Part shown: positions 1 to 6,011 of the stretch, piece by piece
Position numbering within the stretch: the first letter of the stretch is position 1
How the letters are laid out: every line of letters begins with the position of its first letter
Source of the DNA: Thermogutta sp.
GTDB lineage: Bacteria; Planctomycetota; Planctomycetia; Pirellulales; Thermoguttaceae
DNA: 6,292 nt
Reading direction: 5' to 3'
Assembly (NCBI RefSeq): GCF_014359955.1
Contig: NZ_JACIYL010000203.1
Coordinates: forward strand, 1 to 6,292
The notes under the pieces: model-generated
Seen by the model: the letters and a program-made list of their open reading frames with translations, nothing else
Databases searched by the model: none
What the model was told of the DNA's origin: nothing
Position numbers and translations under genes: made by a program

Positions 1-335
1 CGCGGAAAAGCACCCCGGGCGCGTCCCAGCACCTGGATAGCGCGGATGGTGTCTCCCGCCTGACGGAGACACTGACTGAGCGTGTACCAGGCGACGCGAT
101 CATGGGGAGGCGGGAATACCTGAGCCGCCCGCTCGAAAGCCGCGGCTGCATCCCGGTAACGGCCCTGAGAAGCCAGAATCTGCCCTTTGAACATGCTGAC
201 CGGTCCCTCCCAGGGGCCAAGATCCTCCATTTCCAGGCATCGGAGTGCCTCATCAACCAGGCCCAGTTCGAGATAACCGGCAGCCTCCCGCAAACGCCTC
301 GTTACAAGTATGGTTCGCCGCTGTTCAGGAGTCAT
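1..335 (-). CDS. TPR-repeat protein, N-terminal part (runs off left edge)
   Basis: The minus strand is open from an ATG at 333-335 to the window edge: 111 codons with no stop. The translation begins MTPEQRRTILVTRRLREA and contains three helix-turn-helix units of TPR type at about residues 15-43, 45-77 and 79-111. Typical TPR positions are visible, such as AAGYLELGLVDEALRCLE, then GQILASQGRYRDAAAAFERA, then WYTLSQCLRQAGDTIRAIQVL. There is no signal peptide or membrane segment in this part, so a cytoplasmic protein-protein scaffold is likely; the partner is unknown. A GGAGG (plus strand 345-349) lies 9 bases before the ATG and supports this start. The C-terminal part, and any catalytic or DNA-binding domain there, lies outside the window. 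TPR assignment is fairly sure; specific function cannot be stated. Confidence 0.72.
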   Translation of the reverse strand, partial: MTPEQRRTILVTRRLREAAGYLELGLVDEALRCLEMEDLGPWEGPVSMFKGQILASQGRYRDAAAAFERAAQVFPPPHDRVAWYTLSQCLRQAGDTIRAIQVLGRARGAFP

Positions 336-644
336 TCCGCGTGGCCTCCACCCGTTTTTCCTTATCCGTTGCGAAGGACCATTCGGAAATGCCAAAAACC
401 TCCCAGATTGACTGGCGAGCAAAATCTGTGCCAGTAGTGCAGGGGGGGGCGACATCTGTCCTAAGTTATTTGTCCTGTAGATATTACGACCAGGAAATGT
501 GAGCAGATCGGCAAAGAGTTTATGGCATCGACCGCCGCGTTATGTCAGAATGGCAGTCTGTATCACAACTTCTGTAGCATGAAGCCCCCCTTGCTGGTGG
601 TATTGCCGTTCGGGTGTGGCGTTTCTGAGAATCTACATCTACTT

Positions 645-736
645 GCGGGGAATCTCCCGCACCATCGTGGGAGTTCGCTTCGCGTTCGGGTTGTGAAAAC
701 CGTGTTCCGGTGCGGGATGGCTTTCTCGCACAACCC
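645..736. repeat. Cluster of overlapping inverted repeats upstream of a promoter
   Basis: Several short dyads share bases. GCGGG (645-649) pairs with CCCGC (656-660). CTCCCGC (654-660) pairs with GTGGGAG (667-673) around a 6-base loop with one G-T pair. TCCCGCACC (655-663) is an exact inverted match to GGTGCGGGA (709-717). TGCGGGA (711-717) pairs with TCTCGCA (724-730, one G-T). GGGTTGTG (688-695) is an exact inverted match to CACAACCC (729-736), which abuts the -35 box at 737. The pairings are mutually exclusive. Because they lie upstream of the predicted transcript start, protein-binding operator sites are more plausible than RNA folding. Some may be chance in GC-rich DNA. Confidence 0.35.
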
Positions 737-766
737 TTGACACGGGCGCCCTGTTTTTCTCATAAT
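737..766 (+). promoter_or_regulatory. sigma70-type promoter of the outer-membrane barrel gene
   Basis: A perfect -35 box TTGACA (737-742), an 18-base spacer and a CATAAT -10 box (761-766, 5 of 6 consensus bases). Transcription would start near 773, giving a leader of about 120 bases before the AAAGGAGG at 883-890. An inverted repeat ends directly against the -35 box. Confidence 0.6.
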
Positions 767-815
767 CCCGCCGCTTGCTGGGGAAAGATCGATCCTGTGC
801 GGGTGCCCAATTTGA

Positions 816-1997
816 GTGGATACCACGCGACTGGCCGACTATTTCCGAAAATTCTTCACTCACGCCCCCACGCTGCCGGGCGAAAGGAGGACATGCGCGC
901 GCCGAGATGACGCCTCGCGGGAAAACGTTTTTCTTGCGCGTTTGGTGACATTTGTCGCCATCTTGAATGCCATGTTAGCCGTCGCGATCGGGGGCGGGGC
1001 CTTTGCCGAAGAGCCCGGCACGGTCATTCCCTTGAGCAGTTCGCTATCGTACAACAAACCGGCAAACATCATAAATTCTCCACCGCCCGCTCAAGAAAGC
1101 TGGGTGTGGATTTCCGGCGGGACAGGCGAGGTTTTGACTTCTGCTACGGACGAGCCCGCTCCGCAGCCGCTCCTTGCCGTGCCGCCCCTCGTAGAACCGC
1201 TCGACGACGGATCTCCCCCGATCGGAAGCGGGCGCACTTTCCAGGAAACCGCTCCGGACTCGCATACCTTCGAAATGGATAGCCTTGCGGCGTCCGCCCC
1301 GACCGGTCTTTCTATCGCAGAATCACCATCTTTAGCCGCCTGCTGCGTCCCGGGAGGTCCCGTCCGCAGGATTCTCGGCGGGGCTGTCTCGCGATTACAG
1401 TCGGCCGGGAAGTGGGAACCCTGGATCGAGCGGCCGGGAAGCGCGGGCATCTTTCTGGGTTACGCCTGGGGAACTGAACTCGTTGACAACTGGCTGGAAG
1501 AGCGTGACGGCTGGTGGGGAGGCGTGCGATTGGGCTGGGATTGGCATCCCCATTATGGCGTGGAGACCCGGCTGTCGGTGGGCAGCATTGACCTGTGGGA
1601 CCATCCTTCCGCCGTGGCAGCGGCACAAACTCAGGGACTGAGCACCAGCCGGGACCGCTGGGCGCGGTCGGTGGTCTGGGACGTGGGCCTGCTCTATTTC
1701 GCCTCCAAAGACGATCCCTGGCAACCCTACATTTACTGGGGGGTGGGGATCACGCACATCGATTTCACCGACATCGTGGGAACGAGTTACGAGGGAACGT
1801 ACTTCACCATGCCGCTGGCGCTGGGGCTGAAATTCCGCCCCGTCTCTGGACCGGTTTTCCGGTTTGAGTTCGCCGATCAGATCATTTTCCCCTCTCGCTT
1901 CAATGTGACGCACCAGTTTTCCGCGACCATCGGCATGGAAATGCGGTTTGGGAAGAAACGGCGGCTCTACTGGCCGTGGGAACCCGCCTGGCCGTGA
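816..1997 (+). CDS. Secreted outer-membrane beta-barrel protein (start uncertain)
   Basis: The frame opens with GTG at 816, right after an in-frame TGA (813-815), giving at most 393 residues. A signal-peptide core, LVTFVAILNAMLAVAIGGG, spans residues 43-61 with a likely cleavage after AFA (64). A proline-rich, low-complexity region follows to about 200, then eight amphipathic strands: about 208-219, 234-245, 247-258, 284-297, 303-315, 329-341, 346-356 and 367-378. This matches small OmpA/OMP_b-brl-type barrels of Gram-negative outer membranes; ligand or activity is not evident. The last strand ends in F378, as barrels usually do, but a 15-residue basic, Trp/Pro-rich tail follows. GTG 816 has no Shine-Dalgarno, and the strong AAAGGAGG at 883-890 precedes ATGs in other frames, so the true N-terminus is unresolved. 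A possible single-base frame disruption near 928-932 is discussed in the findings. The barrel call is good; the first 42 residues are doubtful. Confidence 0.75.
   Translation: MDTTRLADYFRKFFTHAPTLPGERRTCARRDDASRENVFLARLVTFVAILNAMLAVAIGGGAFAEEPGTVIPLSSSLSYNKPANIINSPPPAQESWVWISGGTGEVLTSATDEPAPQPLLAVPPLVEPLDDGSPPIGSGRTFQETAPDSHTFEMDSLAASAPTGLSIAESPSLAACCVPGGPVRRILGGAVSRLQSAGKWEPWIERPGSAGIFLGYAWGTELVDNWLEERDGWWGGVRLGWDWHPHYGVETRLSVGSIDLWDHPSAVAAAQTQGLSTSRDRWARSVVWDVGLLYFASKDDPWQPYIYWGVGITHIDFTDIVGTSYEGTYFTMPLALGLKFRPVSGPVFRFEFADQIIFPSRFNVTHQFSATIGMEMRFGKKRRLYWPWEPAWP
883..890 (+). promoter_or_regulatory. Strong Shine-Dalgarno sequence not matched to the barrel frame
   Basis: AAAGGAGG is a near-perfect anti-16S match. 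It lies 2 bases before ATG 893, which opens only MRAPR then TGA (908-910). That TGA overlaps a second ATG at 907, which opens MTPRGKTFFLRVW then TGA (946-948). Neither is in the frame of the barrel protein. The site is inside the long open frame if GTG 816 is used. Confidence 0.5.
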
Positions 1998-2013
1998 GTC
2001 GTTTCATGCGTCC

Positions 2014-2039
2014 TCAAAGGGGTCGGGCTGCCTCTTTGA
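2014..2039. terminator. Hairpin between convergent genes, probable terminator
   Basis: TCAAAGGGGT (2014-2023) pairs with GCCTCTTTGA (2030-2039) around a 6-base loop: 8 Watson-Crick and 2 G-T pairs. It starts 17 bases after the barrel stop codon and lies between two converging genes. No T-run follows on either strand, so it is not a classic intrinsic terminator. It could act with Rho or as a 3'-end stabiliser. Confidence 0.4.
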
Positions 2040-2105
2040 CCTGACCACAGAAAAACTCGGGAGATAGTCCTCTCCGGGGCTCATGCCGGGTTGCCCACCA
2101 GGTCT

Positions 2106-2954
2106 TCAGGGGCTTTCCGCAGCCTGTTTGATGTCCGACGATTCCTGCCACGGATTGCGCCAGTCGCCCCAGTGTTCCAGATACATGCGGGCAGCGCGAT
2201 CGGTTTTGGCCTTCTCGGCCAGCCAGGCTTTCGTTTCCTCCACGATCTGGTGTTCTTCCTCCAGTGTCAACTGTCCCACCAGAACGCGCGACCGCAGAAA
2301 GATGAAGTACGTATCGAGCACATCGCAGCGGCAGTACTCGTTGATCTCAGCAAGCCGCCCCTCGCGGTAAAGGTCCTGGACCATGTGTCCGGCGATTTCC
2401 ATCTTGCCTGGTTTGCCGAGAAGATGGGCGGCCAGGTTCAAGCCCCCGCTGAAGCGTGTGGAACCGAAGTTCGTGAGAAGCTCGCACAGGTCCAGGTGGT
2501 ACTGTGTGTTGTAGCGGTTGCGAGGTTGATCCATTGCCCGGGCGTTGATCTGAAACCAGCCCGGAATGCTGATGCCGTACCGAAAGGCGGCCAGCTCCAG
2601 CAGGGGGATATCAAATGCCCTGCCATTGAAAGTGACCAGCGTTGGCCTCTTATAGGCTTCCCACCCCCGCCAGAACAGTTCCGTCATGACATGCGGTCGG
2701 AAGTGTGGTTCGTCGAGTACCACGAGGTCGACCAGGCGGTATGACTCAGTTACTTTGGCGATCGCGATGGCCACAGGCACCTGGTAGGTGTACGGGATGA
2801 AATCACTGTCATACTTTTCGATGAGTTCGTGGCGATACCGCTCGACGGCTTCTTCCGGTTCGATTTCCTCGTGAGGATAGCGGAGTTTGGCCACCAGATC
2901 GGGGTCGGCCACGCTTTCCACATCAAACACAAAATAGCGGATGTCGTGGGCCAT
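2106..2954 (-). CDS. Predicted 3'-5' exonuclease, PolB-like (DnaQ/RNase H fold)
   Basis: 282 residues; the DEDDy exonuclease motifs appear in order. Exo I is VFDVESV with D11 and E13. Exo II is TFNGRAFDIPLL with N110 and D115. Exo III is YCRCDVLDTYF with Y207 and D211. A conserved HLDLCELL (H153, D155) lies between. These match the 'predicted 3'-5' exonuclease related to the exonuclease domain of PolB' family (DNA_pol_B_exo2). The protein would remove 3'-terminal nucleotides from DNA or RNA with two metal ions. It has no polymerase domain, and the biological substrate is not known from sequence. It is full length for a stand-alone exonuclease; residues about 229-282 form a charged helical tail. 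GGAG (plus strand 2962-2965) lies 7 bases before ATG 2952-2954 and fixes the start. dapL lies 149 bases upstream on the same strand, but a separate promoter is visible between them, so cotranscription is not required. Confidence 0.85.
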   Translation of the reverse strand: MAHDIRYFVFDVESVADPDLVAKLRYPHEEIEPEEAVERYRHELIEKYDSDFIPYTYQVPVAIAIAKVTESYRLVDLVVLDEPHFRPHVMTELFWRGWEAYKRPTLVTFNGRAFDIPLLELAAFRYGISIPGWFQINARAMDQPRNRYNTQYHLDLCELLTNFGSTRFSGGLNLAAHLLGKPGKMEIAGHMVQDLYREGRLAEINEYCRCDVLDTYFIFLRSRVLVGQLTLEEEHQIVEETKAWLAEKAKTDRAARMYLEHWGDWRNPWQESSDIKQAAESP

Positions 2955-3063
2955 GGTGATTCTCCGCAGTGTTCTGGCTGTGACCAGCCGTCATAGTTGA
3001 AGCGGCGCTGGGCCAGGCTGCGTCAGCCGCGGCACCGCTTTGCAGACGAGTTCGAAAATACAA

Positions 3064-3079
3064 GCCGACGATTCTCGGC
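3064..3079 (-). terminator. Short hairpin with T-rich tail after dapL
   Basis: On the minus strand a 5-bp stem, GCCGA/TCGGC with a 6-base loop, is followed directly by TTGTATTTT. It lies 24 bases past the dapL stop codon. The stem is short, so termination would be weak. It overlaps the -10 box of the candidate exonuclease promoter, so the two readings compete. Confidence 0.3.
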
Positions 3080-3099
3080 ACACCCACGGGCATTGTCAA
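3071..3099 (-). promoter_or_regulatory. Candidate sigma70-type promoter for the exonuclease gene
   Basis: Reading the minus strand, TTGACA (plus strand 3094-3099) is a perfect -35 box. A 17-base spacer and GAGAAT (plus strand 3071-3076, 4 of 6 consensus bases) follow. The -35 box begins only 4 bases past the dapL stop codon. It would give the exonuclease a leader of about 110 bases. Confidence 0.35.
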
Positions 3100-3103
3100 C
3101 CAG

Positions 3104-4336
3104 TCAATCGAATTTAGGATCAAGAGACATCAGTCGCTTTTCCGTTTCCGCCATCAGGGCGTCTTCTTCTGCTTCGTTGGCGGCCTGGTAGGTCACCGAA
3201 AACCGCAGGTGGGGACCCGCGTCATCCCAGGGAACCGTCACGATGGAGTGTTCCGCAATGAGGTAATGGGCGAGGTCTTCGGCAGTCTCAAAACGCCGGC
3301 CGGCAATCTCCCGCGGGCATTTGACATACAGAAAGTATGTTCCGCCGGGCATTTCGCACTGAAAACCGCACCGTCGCAGGGTGGCCACCAGTTTTTCCAA
3401 CCGCCGCCGGTACTTTTCCCGCGTTCGACGTGGGATATCAGGGTTATCCAGAGCCGCGATACCGGCCTTTTGAATGGCAATGAATTGGCCCGAATCGCAG
3501 TTGTCTTTGATGTCGGCAAAGGCCTGGACAATTCGAGGATGTCCGCAGACCCACCCCAATCGCCAGCCGATCATGTTCCATCCCTTCGAAAGGGAGTGGA
3601 CTTCCACGCCCACCTCTTTGGCACCTGGTACCTGAAGGAAGCTGAGAGGGCGATCCCGATAACTCAGCATGATATGGGCGGCATCCTGGATGACAACGAG
3701 CTCGTGTTTACGGGCAAAGTCGATCACCCGCCGGTAGAAATCCACCGTCGCCACCTGACCGGTGGGGCTGTTGGGATAATTGAGCACAAGCAACTTGGCC
3801 CGCTTCAAAACATCCGCGGGAATTGAATCGAGATCAGGATAAAAATTATTTTCCGGCAAAAGTGGCAGTTTGTACACCTGCCCGCCGTAGTACCGGGTGT
3901 GGGTTCCGGCCACAGGATAGCCCGGCACCGTCATGAGAGTGATGTCTCCCGGATCGATGAAAGCGGCAGGAAGCATCGCCAGCGCGGTCTTCGACCCGAT
4001 GCAGTGGTTGATCTCCGTGGCCGGGTCAAGCTCGACACCGAATTCCCGGAGCATGAACCGGGCCACCGCTTCCTTGAAGGCGGGAATCCCGTTGTCGGCG
4101 TAACCTCGGTTTTCCGGTTTGTTGATTTCTTCCGCCATCACACGGCGGACCGACTCGTCGGCCATCTCATCGTTTTCGCCGATCCCGAAGTCGATGAGTT
4201 TTCTTTCCGCATGCTCGGCCAGCACGCGCCGCTTGGCACGCTTGATCTTTTCAAACTTGTAGATCTCCGTTCCTTTGCCGTACTGACTGCCGCCGATGCG
4301 CTGGGCAAACAGTTTTTGAAAATAGGGATCACTCAT
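3104..4336 (-). CDS. dapL: LL-diaminopimelate aminotransferase (PLP-dependent)
   Basis: 410 residues, the usual length for DapL. It is a class I/II, fold-type I aminotransferase that converts tetrahydrodipicolinate and glutamate to LL-2,6-diaminopimelate and 2-oxoglutarate (EC 2.6.1.83). This bypasses the succinylase/acetylase steps of lysine and peptidoglycan synthesis; the enzyme is cytosolic. Visible landmarks: N-terminal YGKGTEIYKFEKIKRAK (19-35); GSKTAL (114-119) at the phosphate-binding helix; NYPNSPTG (186-193) with the PLP-contacting Asn189; D218 in VIQDAAH; SLSK with Schiff-base Lys251; R259 in GWRLG; and R378 in LRFSV, which binds the substrate carboxylate. All key residues are present. 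The family assignment rests on overall resemblance to bacterial sequences annotated as DapL; a related aminotransferase of other specificity cannot be excluded. ATG 4334-4336 has no clear Shine-Dalgarno, and no other dap gene is in view. Confidence 0.82.
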   Translation of the reverse strand: MSDPYFQKLFAQRIGGSQYGKGTEIYKFEKIKRAKRRVLAEHAERKLIDFGIGENDEMADESVRRVMAEEINKPENRGYADNGIPAFKEAVARFMLREFGVELDPATEINHCIGSKTALAMLPAAFIDPGDITLMTVPGYPVAGTHTRYYGGQVYKLPLLPENNFYPDLDSIPADVLKRAKLLVLNYPNSPTGQVATVDFYRRVIDFARKHELVVIQDAAHIMLSYRDRPLSFLQVPGAKEVGVEVHSLSKGWNMIGWRLGWVCGHPRIVQAFADIKDNCDSGQFIAIQKAGIAALDNPDIPRRTREKYRRRLEKLVATLRRCGFQCEMPGGTYFLYVKCPREIAGRRFETAEDLAHYLIAEHSIVTVPWDDAGPHLRFSVTYQAANEAEEDALMAETEKRLMSLDPKFD

Positions 4337-4667
4337 CGCTCGGACACCAAGTGTTGCTTGCAGTTCGTTGAGGGTGCTCTGATAGCTTCAATGGGTTCTT
4401 CCCGGGACGAAATGTATCGTCTTTTGTTCGGGGAGATTGGCTCACCGAAACACGATCCGCACAGGGGTTCTCCAGCTTTCAACCACCGTACCTTTCGATG
4501 GACCGTGCCCGATGGAGCGTCAGGATTCCACACAGGCAAGTGGTTGAAAACCGCCATCCAGATGAGGCGCTTCATCCCCGTATTGTGTAACGCCGGGGCG
4601 CCATAGGCAAGGACGACGCCCGCTGTAAGGAAAAATTTCCGCTCGGCAACGGCTTGTGTGATCCAGC

Positions 4668-4740
4668 GGGCACGACGAGCGTGCCCCTCCGAACGATTTC
4701 TCGGAAGGACCTTTTCCGGAGGGACGTGCTTGTCACGTCC
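4668..4740. repeat. REP/BIME-like element: two inverted hairpin arms with covariation
   Basis: Arm 1 (4668-4691) and arm 2 (4717-4740) are inverted copies of one 24-base module, separated by a 25-base centre. In each arm a perfect 7-bp stem with a 5-base loop is followed, towards the centre, by a shared CTCCG-type extension. The stems are GGGCACG/CGTGCCC with loop ACGAG, and GGACGTG/CACGTCC with loop CTTGT as read on the plus strand. Aligned in the same sense, the arms match at 17 of 24 positions. All seven differences are transitions. Six of them fall in three stem pairs and keep pairing (G-C to A-T, A-T to G-C, C-G to T-A); the seventh is in the loop. CCCTCCG (4685-4691) also pairs exactly with CGGAGGG (4717-4723), so the whole element could fold as one long hairpin. 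The layout resembles REP doublets or a small non-autonomous palindromic repeat. No transposase is near. Confidence 0.6.
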
Positions 4741-4771
4741 GCTTCGCCAACCTTGGATAATCCATCCCGAG

Positions 4772-4800
4772 TTGTCAGATCACCTTTTTTGCAGTGTAAT
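4772..4800 (+). promoter_or_regulatory. sigma70-type promoter of the LRR lipoprotein gene
   Basis: TTGTCA (4772-4777, 5 of 6 consensus bases), a 17-base spacer and TGTAAT (4795-4800, 5 of 6). Transcription would begin near 4807, giving a leader of about 38 bases with AAGGAGA at 4832-4838. It starts 32 bases after the palindromic element, which would therefore lie upstream of the transcript. Confidence 0.6.
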
Positions 4801-4844
4801 GACGCGTATTGGCGCGGCGTTGCAGCTCACCAAGGAGACATCCC

Positions 4845-5888
4845 ATGCAGCACAGAAACGGTTGGCCATTCTCGATCCGGCGAACAATAGGCTGGACGGT
4901 TGTCGGCGGTCTTGTGTTCCTCCTCCCGGCCGGTTGTGCCCGGAAGGAGCCTTCCTCTCCGACCGTGGCCTCTCAACCGCCGGGACAGGCCCCGCAAGCG
5001 GCGGCGAAGCTGGAGAGCCTCGACAGGGCGTCCGGTCCGCCACGGACGGGCCAGGAAAGTCTTGCGGAAGCCCTCGAGAAAAAAGGGGCCAAATGCCGGC
5101 TGGATGACGACGGATATCTGATCGCGGTGGATGCGGGAACCGCCCGGCTCACCGATGCCGACCTGGCGCCGCTCAAGGAAGCGCGACGGCTCCGCTCGCT
5201 CCGTCTCACCGGCTGTCCGATCACGGACGACGGCCTCTCCGTGGTAGCCGGGATGGAATCCCTGAAGACGTTGGGGCTGGACAACACGGGGATTGGCGAC
5301 GCGGGGATCAAACATGTGGCCGGACTTCCCGCGCTGGAAGAACTCTTCCTGACAGCCACCCATGTCACTGACGCGGGGCTCGCGGCGATCGCCCAGTGCC
5401 ATGCCCTCAAACGCCTGCGGCTGCGAGGCACCAAAATCACCGACCGTGGCCTTGCCGCGCTCACCTCGCTAACGGCACTCGCTGATCTGGACCTCAGTGA
5501 GACGGCTGTCACCGACGCCGGACTTCCCGAACTGGCCAAAATACCGACCCTGACCAAACTGAATTTGTGGAGCACGCAGGTGACAGATGCGGGATTGCCT
5601 ATCCTCGCCAAAATGAGGCAACTCACGTGGCTCAACCTGGATAACACGAAAGTCACCGACGCAGGCCTGCCCCATTTGGCCGCCCTCACGCAGTTGGAAT
5701 TTCTCCACCTCGGACGCACAGCGATCACCGATGGTGGACTCGAACCGTTGTTCAACCTCAAGAAACTGAAGACCATCCACGTCACGCGGACAAAAGTGAC
5801 CGAGGCCGGCGCGGAAAAGCTGCGTCAGGCGCTGCCGGGCTGCCAGGTGATCTCCAAGGTGGAGGAGAACTCGCCGAACAGCCCGTGA
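4845..5888 (+). CDS. Leucine-rich-repeat lipoprotein
   Basis: 347 residues from ATG 4845, chosen because AAGGAGA (4832-4838) sits 7 bases upstream and a signal peptide then starts at residue 1. An upstream in-frame GTG/ATG-type start at 4809 lacks these. Residues 1-30 are an export signal: basic start MQHRNGWPFSIRR, hydrophobic core TVVGGLVFLL, then PAGC with Cys31 as the likely lipidation site. Pro at -3 is unusual for a lipobox. A low-complexity linker (32-70) leads to ten consecutive units of exactly 24 residues (92-331). Each has the pattern LxxLxLxxTxVTDAGLxxLAxLxx; the first is degenerate. This is the LRR type common in planctomycete proteins and would form a small solenoid on the periplasmic or outer face of the envelope, for binding an unknown partner. 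There is no catalytic domain. A methyltransferase-like gene follows 123 bases on, same strand, with no promoter seen between. Confidence 0.85.
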   Translation: MQHRNGWPFSIRRTIGWTVVGGLVFLLPAGCARKEPSSPTVASQPPGQAPQAAAKLESLDRASGPPRTGQESLAEALEKKGAKCRLDDDGYLIAVDAGTARLTDADLAPLKEARRLRSLRLTGCPITDDGLSVVAGMESLKTLGLDNTGIGDAGIKHVAGLPALEELFLTATHVTDAGLAAIAQCHALKRLRLRGTKITDRGLAALTSLTALADLDLSETAVTDAGLPELAKIPTLTKLNLWSTQVTDAGLPILAKMRQLTWLNLDNTKVTDAGLPHLAALTQLEFLHLGRTAITDGGLEPLFNLKKLKTIHVTRTKVTEAGAEKLRQALPGCQVISKVEENSPNSP

Positions 5889-5895
5889 CGCCGCA

Positions 5896-5916
5896 AAAAA
5901 TCGACGAAAAATCGAC
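5896..5916. repeat. Short tandem direct repeat, AAAAATCGAC twice
   Basis: AAAAATCGAC occurs at 5896-5905 and again at 5907-5916, an 11-base period, shortly after the LRR stop codon. It might be a binding site or chance. No terminator hairpin is evident in the 123-base gap before the next gene. Confidence 0.3.
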
Positions 5917-6011
5917 ACTGAGACGGGAAGACGATCGGCAATGCTGGACGGGGAACGGCCCAATCTGTGTCCCATCGCCCCACGGAGTATATCGCTAAGA
6001 AAGGGAGAGCC

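Larger units (their letters stand above)
336..815. other. Intergenic gap between divergent TPR and barrel genes
   Basis: About 480 bases with no convincing gene. The short open frames here have no ribosome-binding site, no recognisable protein and mutually overlapping frames. Visible contents are the Shine-Dalgarno of the TPR gene (345-349), a G8 run (442-449), overlapping inverted repeats (645-736) and the rightward promoter (737-766). I could not find a convincing leftward promoter for the TPR gene. The stretch from about 450 to 640 holds nothing I can name. Confidence 0.6.
4337..4844. other. Divergent intergenic region, dapL to LRR lipoprotein
   Basis: 508 bases between the dapL start and the LRR lipoprotein start. 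It holds the two-hairpin palindromic element (4668-4740), the rightward promoter (4772-4800) and the lipoprotein Shine-Dalgarno (4832-4838). On the minus strand an 80-codon open frame (4575 to 4333) ends in a TGA that overlaps the dapL ATG, but it is not convincing as a gene. Upstream of it, TTGCCT, a 17-base spacer and CACAAT (plus strand 4582-4587) form only a weak leftward promoter candidate. The rest is unassigned. Confidence 0.55.

Noticed and set aside
51..70. GTCTCC/GGAGAC dyad with an 8-base loop
   Set aside because: It lies inside the TPR coding sequence and is explained by codon content; no regulatory role can be supported.
1395..1913. 172-codon minus-strand open frame opposite the barrel gene
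   Set aside because: It is antisense to the region encoding the eight clear beta-strands, and its translation is arginine/proline/histidine-rich with no family resemblance; typical shadow frame in GC-rich DNA.
2091..2744. 217-codon plus-strand open frame opposite the exonuclease
   Set aside because: The opposite strand carries all three exonuclease motifs and a good Shine-Dalgarno; this frame has neither.
3016..3028. GGCTG/CAGCC hairpin between dapL and the exonuclease gene
   Set aside because: A 5-bp stem with a 3-base loop and no T-run on either strand; too weak to call a terminator, and GC-rich spacers give such stems by chance.
3209..4606. Two plus-strand open frames (205 and 235 codons) opposite dapL
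   Set aside because: They mirror the conserved aminotransferase coding sequence and have no recognisable domains.
4809..4844. Upstream in-frame extension of the LRR lipoprotein (12 extra residues)
   Set aside because: It would place the Shine-Dalgarno inside the gene, add an arginine-rich stretch before the signal peptide and start at or next to the predicted transcription start.
4973..5975. Minus-strand open frames opposite the LRR gene (270 and 168 codons)
   Set aside because: Their apparent internal repetition is the reverse image of the 72-base LRR period; no independent coding evidence.
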